Source of the DNA: Kutzneria chonburiensis | Lineage (GTDB): Bacteria > Actinomycetota > Actinomycetes > Mycobacteriales > Pseudonocardiaceae | Direction: 5' to 3' | DNA: 64,000 nucleotides | Assembly: GCF_028622115.1 (NCBI RefSeq) | Contig: NZ_CP097263.1 | Location: 6,200,001 to 6,264,000, forward strand | Shown here: one piece after another, positions 8,513-17,554 of the stretch | Layout of the letters: each line of letters starts with the position of its first letter | Numbering within the stretch: position 1 is the first letter of the stretch | Notes under the pieces: generated by a model | Told to the model about the DNA's origin: nothing | What the model saw: only the letters and a program-made list of their open reading frames with translations | The model's database searches: none | Program-made: the position numbers and the translations under genes

Positions 8513-9700
8513 GTGACGAAGGCGAGAACGGCCTGGTTGGCGGTCGTGCTGGGCAGCCTGTCGGCGTTCGCGCCGCTGTCCATCGACATGTACCTGCCGG
8601 CTTTCCCGGCGATGGCGCGCGAGCTGACAGCGACGCCGTCGGACATCCAGCTGACGCTGACGGCGTGCACCATCGGCCTCGCGATCGGCCAGCTGATCGC
8701 CGGCCCGCTGTCCGACCGGCTCGGCCGGCGCGGTCCGCTGCTGGTCGGGCTGGTGATCTACCTGCTCGCCTCGGCGGCCTGCATCTTCGCCCCGTCGGCC
8801 ATCACGCTGACCGTCCTGCGGCTGGTCCAGGGCACGGGCGGCGCGGCCGGCATCGTGATCTCCCGCGCGGTCGCGCGGGACCTGTTCGACGGCCGTGAGC
8901 TGGCCAAGTTCTTCTCACTGCTGATGCTGGTCAACAGCCTCGGCCCGGTGGTAGCGCCGGCGCTGGGCGCGGTGGTGCTGCACTGGACCACCTGGCGCGG
9001 CGTTTTCGTGGTCCTGTCGGTGATCGGGCTGCTCCTGTTGGTCATGTGCACGCTCACGATGAAGGAGACGCTGCCCCGCGAACGCCGACACCGGGGCAGC
9101 CTGTCCATCGGTTCCCTGCTGGTGGACCGGGTTTTCCTTGGTTACGCCCTGTCCTGCGCGCTGGCCTTCGCCGCGCTGTTCGCGTACATCTCCGGCTCCT
9201 CGTTCGTGCTCCAGGACACCTACGGCCTGTCGGCGCCGCTGTTCAGCCTGGTGTTCGGCGTGAATTCGCTGGCCATCATGGGCGCGAGCCAGCTCAACCG
9301 GTGGCTGCTCGGCCGGTTCACGCCGCGCCTGCTGCTGGCCGCCGGCCTGGTCGGCACGGTGGTGAGTGCGGTGGCCCTGCTGCTGTCCGTGCTCACCGGC
9401 CTCGGCCTGGCCGGCGTGCTGCCGGCGCTGTTCGTGCTGGCGGCGAGCATCGGCGTGGTGTTTCCGAACGGCGTCGCGCTGGCCATGAACGATCACCCGG
9501 ACAAGGCCGGCAATGCCTCGGCGGTGCTCGGCACGGCCCAGTTCCTGATGGGCGGCGCGGCCGCGCCGCTGGCCAGCTCGGCGGTGTCGATGGGCGTGGT
9601 GATGACCGCGGTGGCGGTCGCCGCCTTGCTGGCCTTCCTGCTGCTCACACGGGCGTCAGCGCGGAAACCAGCCACTGGCCGTCCTGTCGTTGCAGGGTAG
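8513..9700 (+). CDS. MFS drug exporter, Bcr/CflA type
   Basis: 395 residues starting at GTG 8513. Twelve hydrophobic segments; the first (WLAVVLGSLSAFAPLSIDMYLPAFP) and the loop GPLSDRLGRRGPLL are hallmarks of the DHA1 Bcr/CflA family, as is LRLVQGTGGAAGIVISRAVARDLF. Members export compounds such as bicyclomycin or chloramphenicol. It is paired back to back with an acetyltransferase, a common arrangement for self-protection or detoxification. Its last 56 bases overlap the end of the convergent Mce-associated gene, so antisense interference is possible. Confidence 0.88.
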   Translation: MTKARTAWLAVVLGSLSAFAPLSIDMYLPAFPAMARELTATPSDIQLTLTACTIGLAIGQLIAGPLSDRLGRRGPLLVGLVIYLLASAACIFAPSAITLTVLRLVQGTGGAAGIVISRAVARDLFDGRELAKFFSLLMLVNSLGPVVAPALGAVVLHWTTWRGVFVVLSVIGLLLLVMCTLTMKETLPRERRHRGSLSIGSLLVDRVFLGYALSCALAFAALFAYISGSSFVLQDTYGLSAPLFSLVFGVNSLAIMGASQLNRWLLGRFTPRLLLAAGLVGTVVSAVALLLSVLTGLGLAGVLPALFVLAASIGVVFPNGVALAMNDHPDKAGNASAVLGTAQFLMGGAAAPLASSAVSMGVVMTAVAVAALLAFLLLTRASARKPATGRPVVAG

Positions 9701-10118
9701 CCCGCACCCGAGCGCCGTCGATCCGGGACGACGGGTCGGCCTTGGTCTGCGTGACCTGGTCCAGGAACACCAGCAGCACAACGCGATCCACCTCGGCGCT
9801 GACCACTGACGTGCCGGCGACGGTGGTCTTGGTGACGATCTCCTGCTGCTGCGCGGCCGGCGCAACGACCTTCGTGGTCAGCTCGACGAACTGGTCACGG
9901 AAGGCTCCGGTGGTGCCGGCACGGGCGCCGGCCAGGTCGCGGTCCAGCGTGTGAAAGTCGTACGACAGCAGCTGCGGCAACCGCGTCCGCGCCGCCTCGA
10001 CCGCCGACTGTCGAGCGGAGTCCACTTCGGACGAATGCTCGACCCGTTGGTACAGCAGGAATACGGCCGCACCCAGGCCCACGACCGCCGCGGCGGCAAC
10101 CAATCGCACGAATCTCAC
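9645..10118 (-). CDS. Mce-associated membrane protein (second of two)
   Basis: 157 residues: one N-terminal transmembrane helix (LVAAAAVVGLGAAVFLLY), then a soluble domain of the NTF2-like/SnoaL-like type found in Mce-associated (Mas) proteins, ending in DGQWLVSALTPV. GTG 10118 overlaps the stop of the previous gene (GTGA). Mas proteins are thought to stabilise the Mce complex at the membrane outer face. It is the last gene of the mce operon and overlaps convergently with the exporter gene. Confidence 0.8.
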   Translation of the reverse strand: MRFVRLVAAAAVVGLGAAVFLLYQRVEHSSEVDSARQSAVEAARTRLPQLLSYDFHTLDRDLAGARAGTTGAFRDQFVELTTKVVAPAAQQQEIVTKTTVAGTSVVSAEVDRVVLLVFLDQVTQTKADPSSRIDGARVRATLQRQDGQWLVSALTPV

Positions 10119-10624
10119 GGCACGAACTCCAGATCCGAGACCAGCCAGCGGTCTCCCTCGTGGTGCAGCTGCATCTTCATCCGGTACTGACGCTGTTCCC
10201 CGTTCGGCGCGTCGGCGTTCTGCACGGTCGCGGACACCGCGGCCAGCACGGTGACCGTGTCGCCGTCGACGCTGCTCACGCCGGCCTCGGCCACCGTGCC
10301 CTTGGACGTCACGGAAGCCTGCTGCACGACCTTGCGGAACACGTCGGCCTGCTGCGCGAACTGGTCCTTGAACGAGCCGGTGGCCACGCCCATCAGCCGG
10401 GTCACGTCCTGCTGCGCGGTGTCCTTGCTGACCGTGGTCAGGTCGACGGCGACCTGCCGGGCCACCTGCAACGCCGACTGCCGGCTGTCCTCGTCGGCGT
10501 TGGCGTCGTTCAGCTTGAGCAGCAACAGGGTTGCGACGGCGACCAGCGCGGCCGCCAGCACCATCGCCGCGGCGGTGAGCATCCGCCGCCGCCACGGCAC
10601 TACTTCACCAGCAACTTCTGCCAT
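10115..10624 (-). CDS. Mce-associated membrane protein (first of two)
   Basis: 169 residues from ATG 10624. A basic N-terminus (PWRRRM) is followed by one membrane helix and an extracytoplasmic domain ending GDRWLVSDLEFVP, similar in plan to the next gene (QDGQWLVSALTPV); the two are likely paralogues. Its start overlaps the end of mceF by 25 bp, which implies translational coupling. Role as in other actinobacterial mce operons: accessory subunit of the lipid importer. Confidence 0.8.
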   Translation of the reverse strand: MAEVAGEVVPWRRRMLTAAAMVLAAALVAVATLLLLKLNDANADEDSRQSALQVARQVAVDLTTVSKDTAQQDVTRLMGVATGSFKDQFAQQADVFRKVVQQASVTSKGTVAEAGVSSVDGDTVTVLAAVSATVQNADAPNGEQRQYRMKMQLHHEGDRWLVSDLEFVP

Positions 10625-11769
10625 GTGGGCTCCTGTTCTCGGCATTGCTCGGGGCTCGGACCGCGCTGGCCGGGCACGTTCAGGCACGGCGTGTTCCGCG
10701 CGCCCCGCACCACCCGCGGATCGGCCGGCGCGACCTTGCAGTACAGGTCGCTCGGCGCGGCGATGTCCTTGGTGTCGCTGGGATCCCGCCGCTGCGGGTT
10801 GGGCAGGAAGCCGGTCGTGCACGGCGGCGGGTCGTTGATGTTCAGGCGCAGCGTGGCGGCGATGTCGCCGTGGTGGGCCAGCAGCATGTTCTGGATGAGC
10901 GCCACGGTGGCCGGGTAGTCGGACAGGAACTGCTCGACGCCCGGCAGGTACGTGCGGACGACCTGCCCGGTGGCGATCATGTTGCCCAGCAGCATGGGCA
11001 GCGTCGGCCGCAGCCGGTCCTGAAGGCCGAGCACCTGGTCGTCGAAGGTCGGCACGGTGGTGATCAGCCCGAGCAGGTCGCTGTCGCTGTACCGGAGCTG
11101 GTCGGTGAACGAGGCCAGATCCCTGGTGTACGACCGGATCTGGCCGTCCAGGTCGTGCTGGGTGTCGAGGAACGGCCCGAGCCCGTTGATCAGATTCGTG
11201 GTCGGACCGACGTTCACGGTCGCGTCGTGCACCAGCAGCGAAGCCTGGTCGAGCAGCTGGCGGAGATCGTCGTGCGAGCCCTGGAAGGCCGTCGTCACCT
11301 CGGTCAGCACGGTCCGCAGCCGGTCGGTCGGTACGGCTTTGGCCAGCTCGTCCACGCTCGTCAGCAGCGTGTCGGTCGGGGTCATCGGCTTGGTGTGGTC
11401 GACGGTAATACGTGTACCGTCGTGAGCTCTTACGTCGGTGTCACCTAGCGGCGACAGGTCGACGTACTGCTCGCCGATGGCCGAGGTGCTGTGGATCTCG
11501 GCCCGCAGCGCGGCCGGCACCGGCTGGTCCAGTTCCAGCGCGACGGTGACGCCGTCGGTGCCGAGATCCATCGAGGCGACCTTGCCGACGGCCACGCCGA
11601 GGTAGGTCACCTCCGCGCCCGGATACAGGCCGGAGGCATCGGTGAAGTCCGCGGTGACGGTGTACCTGCCGCCGCTCACCCCGAGGTAGTCGACGGCAAT
11701 CACCGACAGGGCGAAGATCGTCAGCGCCGAGAACGCGGCGAGCTGGATGCGGACCAGCCGGCTGAACAT
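10600..11769 (-). CDS. mceF: MCE family protein, MceF position
   Basis: 389 residues: N-terminal membrane anchor, then the MCE/MlaD domain (YTVTADFTDASGLYPGAEVTYLGVAVGKV at about residues 36-65) and a long helical region with cysteines near the end. The sixth mce gene; the MCE domains are expected to form a hexameric ring or tube on the outer face of the membrane through which lipids move. TGATG overlap with mceE. The C-terminus carries several Cys and Pro, typical of MceF. Confidence 0.88.
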   Translation of the reverse strand: MFSRLVRIQLAAFSALTIFALSVIAVDYLGVSGGRYTVTADFTDASGLYPGAEVTYLGVAVGKVASMDLGTDGVTVALELDQPVPAALRAEIHSTSAIGEQYVDLSPLGDTDVRAHDGTRITVDHTKPMTPTDTLLTSVDELAKAVPTDRLRTVLTEVTTAFQGSHDDLRQLLDQASLLVHDATVNVGPTTNLINGLGPFLDTQHDLDGQIRSYTRDLASFTDQLRYSDSDLLGLITTVPTFDDQVLGLQDRLRPTLPMLLGNMIATGQVVRTYLPGVEQFLSDYPATVALIQNMLLAHHGDIAATLRLNINDPPPCTTGFLPNPQRRDPSDTKDIAAPSDLYCKVAPADPRVVRGARNTPCLNVPGQRGPSPEQCREQEPTWQKLLVK

Positions 11770-12713
11770 CAGCGGCCGCCCAGCGGGGCCAGCAGCGGAT
11801 TGACCGCCTGCAAGGACAAGTCGACGCTCGCGTACACGTTGACGAAGTCGCCGCGGAAGCTGTTCCGGAACGTGGACAACGGGAACAGCAGCGTGCCGGC
11901 GACGTCGAACGACCGGGGCAGCGCGTCGCCGGAGGCGACGAGATCGGCCAGGATCGGCTTCAAACTGTCGAGATCGGCGTGCAGATCGTCCTGGGTGTGG
12001 TCGATGACCTTGGTCGCGACGGTGGCGAAGGACGTCAACGCCGTCAGGGCAGCGGTGAGGTTGGTGCGCTGCTGGTTGAGCAGGGTCACGCCCGGTGTGA
12101 CGTGATCGAGGGCGTCGGACAGCTGATCCCGTTGCGCGGCGAGAGGTTTGCCCAGGTTGTCCAGGGCGTCGATGGTCCTGAGGATGGCGTCCTTCTGGCC
12201 GTCGATGCTGGTGGTGAAGGTGCGGAGCTGGTCAAGCAGGACGCGGGTGGTCCGCTCGCGACCGCCGAGCGCCTTGTCCACCTCGTTGTAGATGCCGCGC
12301 AGGTTCTGAAGGCCGCCGCCGTTGAGCCACAACGACAATCCGGCCAGCAGCTCCTCCGTCTCCGGGTAGCGGTCGGTCCGGGTCAACGGGATCAGGTCGC
12401 CTTGGCGGAGCTGCCCGTGTGCGTCGGACGGGCGGTTCAGCTCGACGTATTCGGCCCCCAGCAGGCTCTTCTGGCCGATCTTGGCCGTCGCGTCGGCCGG
12501 CAGCCGGACGCCGTCGTCCAGCTCCAGCGTGAGCCGGGCGTGCCAGCCGTCGAGGCGGACCTCGCTGACCCGGCCGACCGTGACGTCATCGACCTTCACC
12601 TCGGCATCCGGCACCAGGTTGGCCACGTTGGCGAACTCGGCTTCGACAGTGAAGGAATCGCGGGCGCACGCCGTCAGGCCGAGCACAAGGGCGACCGCCA
12701 GGAAGATCCTCAT
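11769..12713 (-). CDS. mceE: MCE family lipoprotein, MceE position
   Basis: 314 residues from ATG 12713. The lipobox LGLTAC near residue 17 makes this the lipoprotein member (LprK-like) of the set. MCE domain: FTVEAEFANVANLVPDAEV then VDDVTVGRVSEVRL. A long helical segment with LLNQQRTNLTAAL follows. Start overlaps the mceD stop by 4 bases (ATGA). Confidence 0.88.
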   Translation of the reverse strand: MRIFLAVALVLGLTACARDSFTVEAEFANVANLVPDAEVKVDDVTVGRVSEVRLDGWHARLTLELDDGVRLPADATAKIGQKSLLGAEYVELNRPSDAHGQLRQGDLIPLTRTDRYPETEELLAGLSLWLNGGGLQNLRGIYNEVDKALGGRERTTRVLLDQLRTFTTSIDGQKDAILRTIDALDNLGKPLAAQRDQLSDALDHVTPGVTLLNQQRTNLTAALTALTSFATVATKVIDHTQDDLHADLDSLKPILADLVASGDALPRSFDVAGTLLFPLSTFRNSFRGDFVNVYASVDLSLQAVNPLLAPLGGR

Positions 12714-13798
12714 CGGCCACCGCCCAGCAGCAGGGTCGGCAGGCTCGGCGGGTTGAGGGCGACCGGGACCGTGTTCATGTCCAGCATGTGCAGCAACGGA
12801 TCGAGGGTCTTGCGGCACTCGTCGGGCGTGCCGCCGAGGGAGAACAGCGTGATGCAGGTGAAGCCGGCGAGGTCCTGGGTGTTGTTGATGGCCAGCCGCG
12901 CCTGCAAGGTGTTGGTGCTCGGGTCGAACAGGGCCAGCGTGTCGGCCAGCGTGGTCGGCGCCTGGTGCAGGATCTCGGCCAGCTTGGCCCGGTCGTCGGC
13001 GAGGATCTTGGTCACGTCGGCCAGCTGGCCGACCGTGACGCCGAGCCGATCCGCATGGTGGGCAGCGAAGTCCGCGACCTCGGCCGTCGCCCTGTCCAGG
13101 GCCTTGAGCGCGGCGGAAAGCTCGTTCTTGTTGTCGTCCACCAGCTTCGCGACGGCGGTCAGCTGCGCGCTGAACGTCCGGACCTGCTGGTCGGCCCCGT
13201 TCAGCGCGGTGATCAACACTTGCAGGTTGTTGATCGTGCCGAAGAGGTCCTTGCTGCCGGCGGTCAGCGTGCTCGCGGCCTTGGCCAGGTCGGTGATCGT
13301 CTGCCGGATCGAGCCACCGTTGCCCTGGAGGTTGGCCGCGGCGGTGTCGATGGCCTTGGGTAGGGATCCGTTCTGCGCCAACGCCTTGGACAGCCTGGTG
13401 AGCTGGTCCTTCAGGTCGTCCCACTCCACCGGCACGGCCGTGCGGTCCTTGGCGATCACCGCGCCGTCGGCCAGCTGCGGGCCGTGCGTGTAGGCCGGCG
13501 TGAGCTGCACGAACCGGCCGCTGATCACGCTGGGCGTGACGATGACCGCCTTGGCGTCGGCCGGCACCGGCCGGTCGTAGCCGATGCCGACGGTGACGTG
13601 GTCGCCGGCCGGCCGCACCGACGTGACCTCGCCGATCCGCACGCCCAGCACCCGCACGTCGTCGCCTTCGTGCAGGTTGACCGCGCGCGTGAACTCCAGG
13701 GTCGCGGTCCGCCGGCCGCCCGGGTTCAGCACGACGTACGTGGTCGAGGCCAGCAGGCCGGCGATCACGGCGGCGACGGTCAGCCGGTGCAGGTTCAC
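12710..13798 (-). CDS. mceD: MCE family protein, MceD position
   Basis: 362 residues, GTG start at 13798 in a GTGA overlap with mceC. N-terminal anchor (LTVAAVIAGLLASTTYVVL), MCE domain with AVNLHEGDDVRVLGVRIGEV, then coiled-coil-like helices (LDRATAEVADFAAHHADRL) and a two-cysteine end (FTCITLF, DECRKTL). Fourth MCE subunit of the operon by position. Confidence 0.88.
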   Translation of the reverse strand: MNLHRLTVAAVIAGLLASTTYVVLNPGGRRTATLEFTRAVNLHEGDDVRVLGVRIGEVTSVRPAGDHVTVGIGYDRPVPADAKAVIVTPSVISGRFVQLTPAYTHGPQLADGAVIAKDRTAVPVEWDDLKDQLTRLSKALAQNGSLPKAIDTAAANLQGNGGSIRQTITDLAKAASTLTAGSKDLFGTINNLQVLITALNGADQQVRTFSAQLTAVAKLVDDNKNELSAALKALDRATAEVADFAAHHADRLGVTVGQLADVTKILADDRAKLAEILHQAPTTLADTLALFDPSTNTLQARLAINNTQDLAGFTCITLFSLGGTPDECRKTLDPLLHMLDMNTVPVALNPPSLPTLLLGGGR

Positions 13799-14778
13799 TT
13801 TCCGCCCCTGGAAAGGAGTTCCGGCAGCAGCGGAATCAGGTTGGTCGGCACCAGGTTGCCGACCTGGGTGTCGACGAACGGCCCCGAGCCGATGGCCTCG
13901 CCGACCTCCCGCACCAGCGGCCCGGTCCGGTCCAGCAGCTGCTCGATCTGGCCCCGGTTCTGCCGCAAGACGGTCAGCAGGTCGTCCAGCTGCTCGAGCG
14001 TCGGGTCGAGCTGGTTCTTGTTGTCCGCCACCAGGCCGCTGAGCTGGTCGGACACCGCGACCGAGTTGGCCAGCAGGGAACGGATGTCCGCGCCACGCTG
14101 GTTCAGCGACGCCAGCAGCGTTGAGCCCTGCGTGAGGATCTGGACCAACTGGTCGTCGCGCTTGGCCAGCACGCCGCTGACGTTGTTGGCGTGCAGCAAC
14201 AGGTCCCGCAACGCCGCGTCACGGGAGCTGACCGTCTGAGAGATCCGGCTCAGGCCGTCCAGTACGGCTTTGACCTGCGGCGGCGTGTCCTTGAACGTGT
14301 CCGACAGCGTGTCCAGCGCGTTCGACACCTTTCCGGTGTCCACTTGGGACACCTCGGAGGTGACGTCCGACAGCGCATCCGTGACGTCGTACGGCACCGT
14401 CGTCCGGTTGAGCGGGATCCGGTGCAGCTCGCCCGATCCGGCCGGGGCCAGCGCGAGTTCCTTGCGCCCCAGTGCCGTCTCGGCCTTGATCGCCGCGCTG
14501 GTGTCCTGGCCGAGACGGACGTTGTCGTCCGTCAAGGAAAACGTGACATCGACCCGGTCGCCGTCCAGGTCCACGCCGTCGACCTGGCCGACCTTCAGCC
14601 CGGAAACCACCACCGGGTCCCCGCTGCCCAGGCCGCCTACCTCGGCGAACTCGGCCACGAACGGCCGTCCGCCGATCGCTGTCGGCACCACGAAAGCGCC
14701 GACCACCACCGCCACCAGCACGACCGTGCCGATCACGCCCAGCTTGACCGGATCTCGTTCGGCGAAGGTCCTTGTCAT
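13795..14778 (-). CDS. mceC: MCE family protein, MceC position
   Basis: 327 residues from ATG 14778. After a cytoplasmic stub (MTRTFAERDPVKLG) comes the membrane anchor and the MCE domain (FVAEFAEVGGLGSGDPVVVSGLKVGQV), then a long helical tube-forming region. The gap of 7 bp to mceB is the largest inside the mceA-F block. The ERDPVKLG lead before the anchor is typical of MceC/MceB-type proteins. Confidence 0.87.
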   Translation of the reverse strand: MTRTFAERDPVKLGVIGTVVLVAVVVGAFVVPTAIGGRPFVAEFAEVGGLGSGDPVVVSGLKVGQVDGVDLDGDRVDVTFSLTDDNVRLGQDTSAAIKAETALGRKELALAPAGSGELHRIPLNRTTVPYDVTDALSDVTSEVSQVDTGKVSNALDTLSDTFKDTPPQVKAVLDGLSRISQTVSSRDAALRDLLLHANNVSGVLAKRDDQLVQILTQGSTLLASLNQRGADIRSLLANSVAVSDQLSGLVADNKNQLDPTLEQLDDLLTVLRQNRGQIEQLLDRTGPLVREVGEAIGSGPFVDTQVGNLVPTNLIPLLPELLSRGGK

Positions 14779-14785
14779 GCGCGCC

Positions 14786-15760
14786 TCACTTCGTCGGCCG
14801 GCAGCGGGCGATGCCGCTGCGTAGTGCGATCGGGTCCGCGAGCTTGATGCCGAGACCACACAGGTAGATGTTGAAGTAGCCGCCCCAGGCGGCACCGCGG
14901 GTCAGCCGCTGATAGGCGTCCGGCAACGTGGCCAGCGCCGCGGTGAGGCTGTCCCTGTTGGCGTTCAAGGTGTTCGACAGCCGCCCGAGGTTGCCGATGT
15001 CGTCCCGCAGCGACGGCCGGACGACGCCGAGCAGCTGGGCCGTGCGGCCGGTCAGGGCATCGATGTGGGTGACGGCGTCGCCGATCTGGTCCCGGTCGTC
15101 GTTGAGGCCGCTGACGAGCTGCTGCAACTCGATGATCAACTGTCCGAGCTCGGCCGTGTTGACGCGGGCCAGCGCGGCGTCGAGATTGGTGATCACGTCG
15201 CCGATCACCTGGTCACGATCGGCCAATGTGGACGTCACCGAGGCCAGGGCGGCCAACAGCTCGTCGATCGTGCCGCCCTCGCCCTGCAACACCGTGACCA
15301 GCTCGCCGGACACGGCGTTGACCTGGTCCGGCGACAACGCGGCCAGCAAAGGCTTGAAGCCGTTGAACAACGCGTCCAGATCCAGCGCCGGCGCGGTCTG
15401 CCCCACCGGGATCGTGCCGTCCGGCGCGAGTTCCGGGCCGTCGCCGGCGGTCAGCTCCAGGTAACGGTCGCCGACCAGGTTCTTGTACTTCACCGCCGCG
15501 TGGGTGCCGGTGGTCAGGTCCACGGTTCGCTGCGCCGAGAAGGTCACGCGAACCTGATTGGAGTCCGCTATGGACAGATCACCAACAGTGCCGACCCGGA
15601 TGCCGGCGACCCGAACCTCGTCACCGGCAACGAGATTGGAGGCGTCGGCGAAGATCGCGTGGAAGTCGTCGGCCGGGCCGTCGGGGGCGCGGCCGGACAG
15701 CGTCACGGCGACCAGTGTCGCGGCGACGACGCTGACGAGTAAGAAGACGAGGAACTTCAT
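14786..15760 (-). CDS. mceB: MCE family protein, MceB position
   Basis: 324 residues. N-terminal hydrophobic anchor (MKFLVFLLVSVVAATLVAV), MCE domain (FHAIFADASNLVAGDEVRVAGIRVGTV), helical domain, and the conserved end (GYFNIYLCGLGIKLADP) that is characteristic of MceB proteins. ATGA overlap with mceA. Confidence 0.9.
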   Translation of the reverse strand: MKFLVFLLVSVVAATLVAVTLSGRAPDGPADDFHAIFADASNLVAGDEVRVAGIRVGTVGDLSIADSNQVRVTFSAQRTVDLTTGTHAAVKYKNLVGDRYLELTAGDGPELAPDGTIPVGQTAPALDLDALFNGFKPLLAALSPDQVNAVSGELVTVLQGEGGTIDELLAALASVTSTLADRDQVIGDVITNLDAALARVNTAELGQLIIELQQLVSGLNDDRDQIGDAVTHIDALTGRTAQLLGVVRPSLRDDIGNLGRLSNTLNANRDSLTAALATLPDAYQRLTRGAAWGGYFNIYLCGLGIKLADPIALRSGIARCRPTK

Positions 15761-16767
15761 CGGCCCGCCGCCATTCCGTGGCAGCTGGGCCCGGTGCCGG
15801 GCCGAATCTGGGGCAGATCCTGGGGATACTGGTACGGCTGCGCGCCGGGGCCGACCGTGACATCGACGTGCAGGCCACTGTCCTTGTTGCGGCTCAACAG
15901 TTCCCGGTTCAGGTCGAGACCCTGGAACAGACAGGGAAACATGCTGGCGTAGTCGGCCAGCAGCCCGACGGTCGGCCGGCTGATCTTGAGCGCGTCGGTC
16001 AGCGGCTGGTCGATACCGGTGAGGAACTCGCTGCCCTGGTGGCCGAACTTGGTCAGGGACAACAGGAACGTGGTCAGCGGCGAGGACAGCAGCGTGTCAC
16101 TGGTCGCGCCGAGGTTGTCGCCGACACGGATCGCGTCCGGTACGACCGCCGCGTACGTGTCTAGCACGGCCGGGGCCTTGGCCAGGTCGTCGTGCAGCGC
16201 CGGCAGGCTGGGGTTGAGCCGGCGGAGATAGCCGTCCAGGTTCGTGGCCAGCTCGCCGAGCTTGTCCCCGTTGCCCTGCAACGCATCCGCTACCGCGGTG
16301 AGCGCCAGGTCGAACCGGCTGGGCTCGATGGCGTTGAGCTGGTCCAGCACGTGCTCGAAGGTCTCGTTGATCTCCACGGCCACCCGGCTGCCGCCGATCA
16401 CCGTGCCGGCCTTGATCGGCGGCGACGGGTCGTGCGGCCTGATCAGCTCGATGTACTTGGCCCCGAAGATGGTCAGCGGCACCACATTCGCCGTGACCTC
16501 CGCCGGCACCTTGTCGATCAGCGCCGGGTAGAGGCCGACGCCGAGCTCCGCCCCGTCGGACGTGGGCGTGACGCTGCGGACCGTGCCGACGGTGACGCCG
16601 AGGATCTTCACCTCGGCCCCGCGATCCATCAACAACCCGGCCCGGCCGGCCAGCACGGTCACCGGCACGACCCGATCCAACGCGCCCTGGAACTGCGCGG
16701 CGACCAGCGCCGACGCCGCCAGCACAGCGACGACGAACGCGGCCCCGAGCACAGTGTGCCGGTTCAT
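15757..16767 (-). CDS. mceA: MCE family protein, MceA position
   Basis: 336 residues. Anchor, MCE domain (VPVTVLAGRAGLLMDRGAEVKILGVTVGTV), and the region FGAKYIELIRP typical of MceA. Ends with a Pro/Gln-rich tail (PYQYPQDLPQIRPG), also common in MceA. Start overlaps the yrbEB stop (ATGA). First MCE subunit directly behind the permeases, as in mycobacterial mce operons. Confidence 0.9.
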   Translation of the reverse strand: MNRHTVLGAAFVVAVLAASALVAAQFQGALDRVVPVTVLAGRAGLLMDRGAEVKILGVTVGTVRSVTPTSDGAELGVGLYPALIDKVPAEVTANVVPLTIFGAKYIELIRPHDPSPPIKAGTVIGGSRVAVEINETFEHVLDQLNAIEPSRFDLALTAVADALQGNGDKLGELATNLDGYLRRLNPSLPALHDDLAKAPAVLDTYAAVVPDAIRVGDNLGATSDTLLSSPLTTFLLSLTKFGHQGSEFLTGIDQPLTDALKISRPTVGLLADYASMFPCLFQGLDLNRELLSRNKDSGLHVDVTVGPGAQPYQYPQDLPQIRPGTGPSCHGMAAGR

Positions 16768-17552
16768 CCGGCGATGTGCACGGTCGAGGCGTTGCCGAAC
16801 ACGCAGAAGTCCACGGCCATGTCCACCAGCAGCACCGTGACCAGCGACGTCCGCACCGCCCGGCCGACCGCGATGCCGACGCCGGCCGGGCCGCCGCGGG
16901 CGGTGAAGCCGTGATAGCAGTGCACGGACATGACCACGATCGACATCAGCAGCGCTTTGGCGAAGGCCCAGAACAGGTCGGCCGGGTTGAGGAAGATGTC
17001 GAAATAGTGCTGGTAGGTGCCGGACGGCTGGCCGAAACCGACCGTGACGACGAACTTGGTCGCGGCGAACGAGGTCAGCACGGCCAGCGCGAACAGCGGC
17101 ACGATGGCCAGCAGGCCGGCGATGATCCGGGTACTGACCAGGAACGGCAACGACGGGATGGCCATCACCTCGAGCGCGTCGATCTCCTCGCTGACCCGCA
17201 TCGCGCCGAGCTGCGCGGTGAAACCGGCGCCGACCGTGGCCGTCAGGGCGATGCCGGCGATCAGCGGCGCGGCCTCACGCGTGTTGGCGTACGAGGAGAG
17301 GAACCCGGCCAGCGCGCCCGCGCCGATGTCGTTCAACGCCGCGTAGCCCTGGAGGCCGACCTCGACGCCGACCGCGGCCGTCATGAACGCCACCACCGCC
17401 GCGGTTCCGCCGATGACCGCCAGTCCGCCGGTGCCCATGCTCGTCTCCGCCAGCAGGCGGAACACTTCCCGCCGGTACTTGCGCAGCGCGGTCGGCAGTT
17501 TCGTGTAGACGCGGCCGTGGAATTCCAGTTGGCGGCCGATCGATCCCAGCAT
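16764..17552 (-). CDS. yrbEB: MlaE-type permease YrbEB of the Mce transporter
   Basis: 262 residues, five or so membrane segments. Conserved permease loops GAMRVSEEIDALEVMAI (the EExDAL motif that contacts the ATPase) and YHGFTARGGPAGVG near the end place it in the MlaE family. ATG 17552 lies 2 bases after the yrbEA stop. The partner ATPase (MceG/Mkl) is not in the window; in actinobacteria it is commonly encoded elsewhere and shared. Confidence 0.92.
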   Translation of the reverse strand: MLGSIGRQLEFHGRVYTKLPTALRKYRREVFRLLAETSMGTGGLAVIGGTAAVVAFMTAAVGVEVGLQGYAALNDIGAGALAGFLSSYANTREAAPLIAGIALTATVGAGFTAQLGAMRVSEEIDALEVMAIPSLPFLVSTRIIAGLLAIVPLFALAVLTSFAATKFVVTVGFGQPSGTYQHYFDIFLNPADLFWAFAKALLMSIVVMSVHCYHGFTARGGPAGVGIAVGRAVRTSLVTVLLVDMAVDFCVFGNASTVHIAG

Positions 17553-17554
17553 CG

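Noticed and set aside
6682-8898. Open 738-codon plus-strand frame
   Set aside because: Antisense to three well-supported genes; no motif, no ribosome-binding site, biased composition.
11979-13493. 504-codon plus-strand frame within the mce operon
   Set aside because: Lies antisense to mceE and mceD, which have clear MCE domains and chained overlaps.
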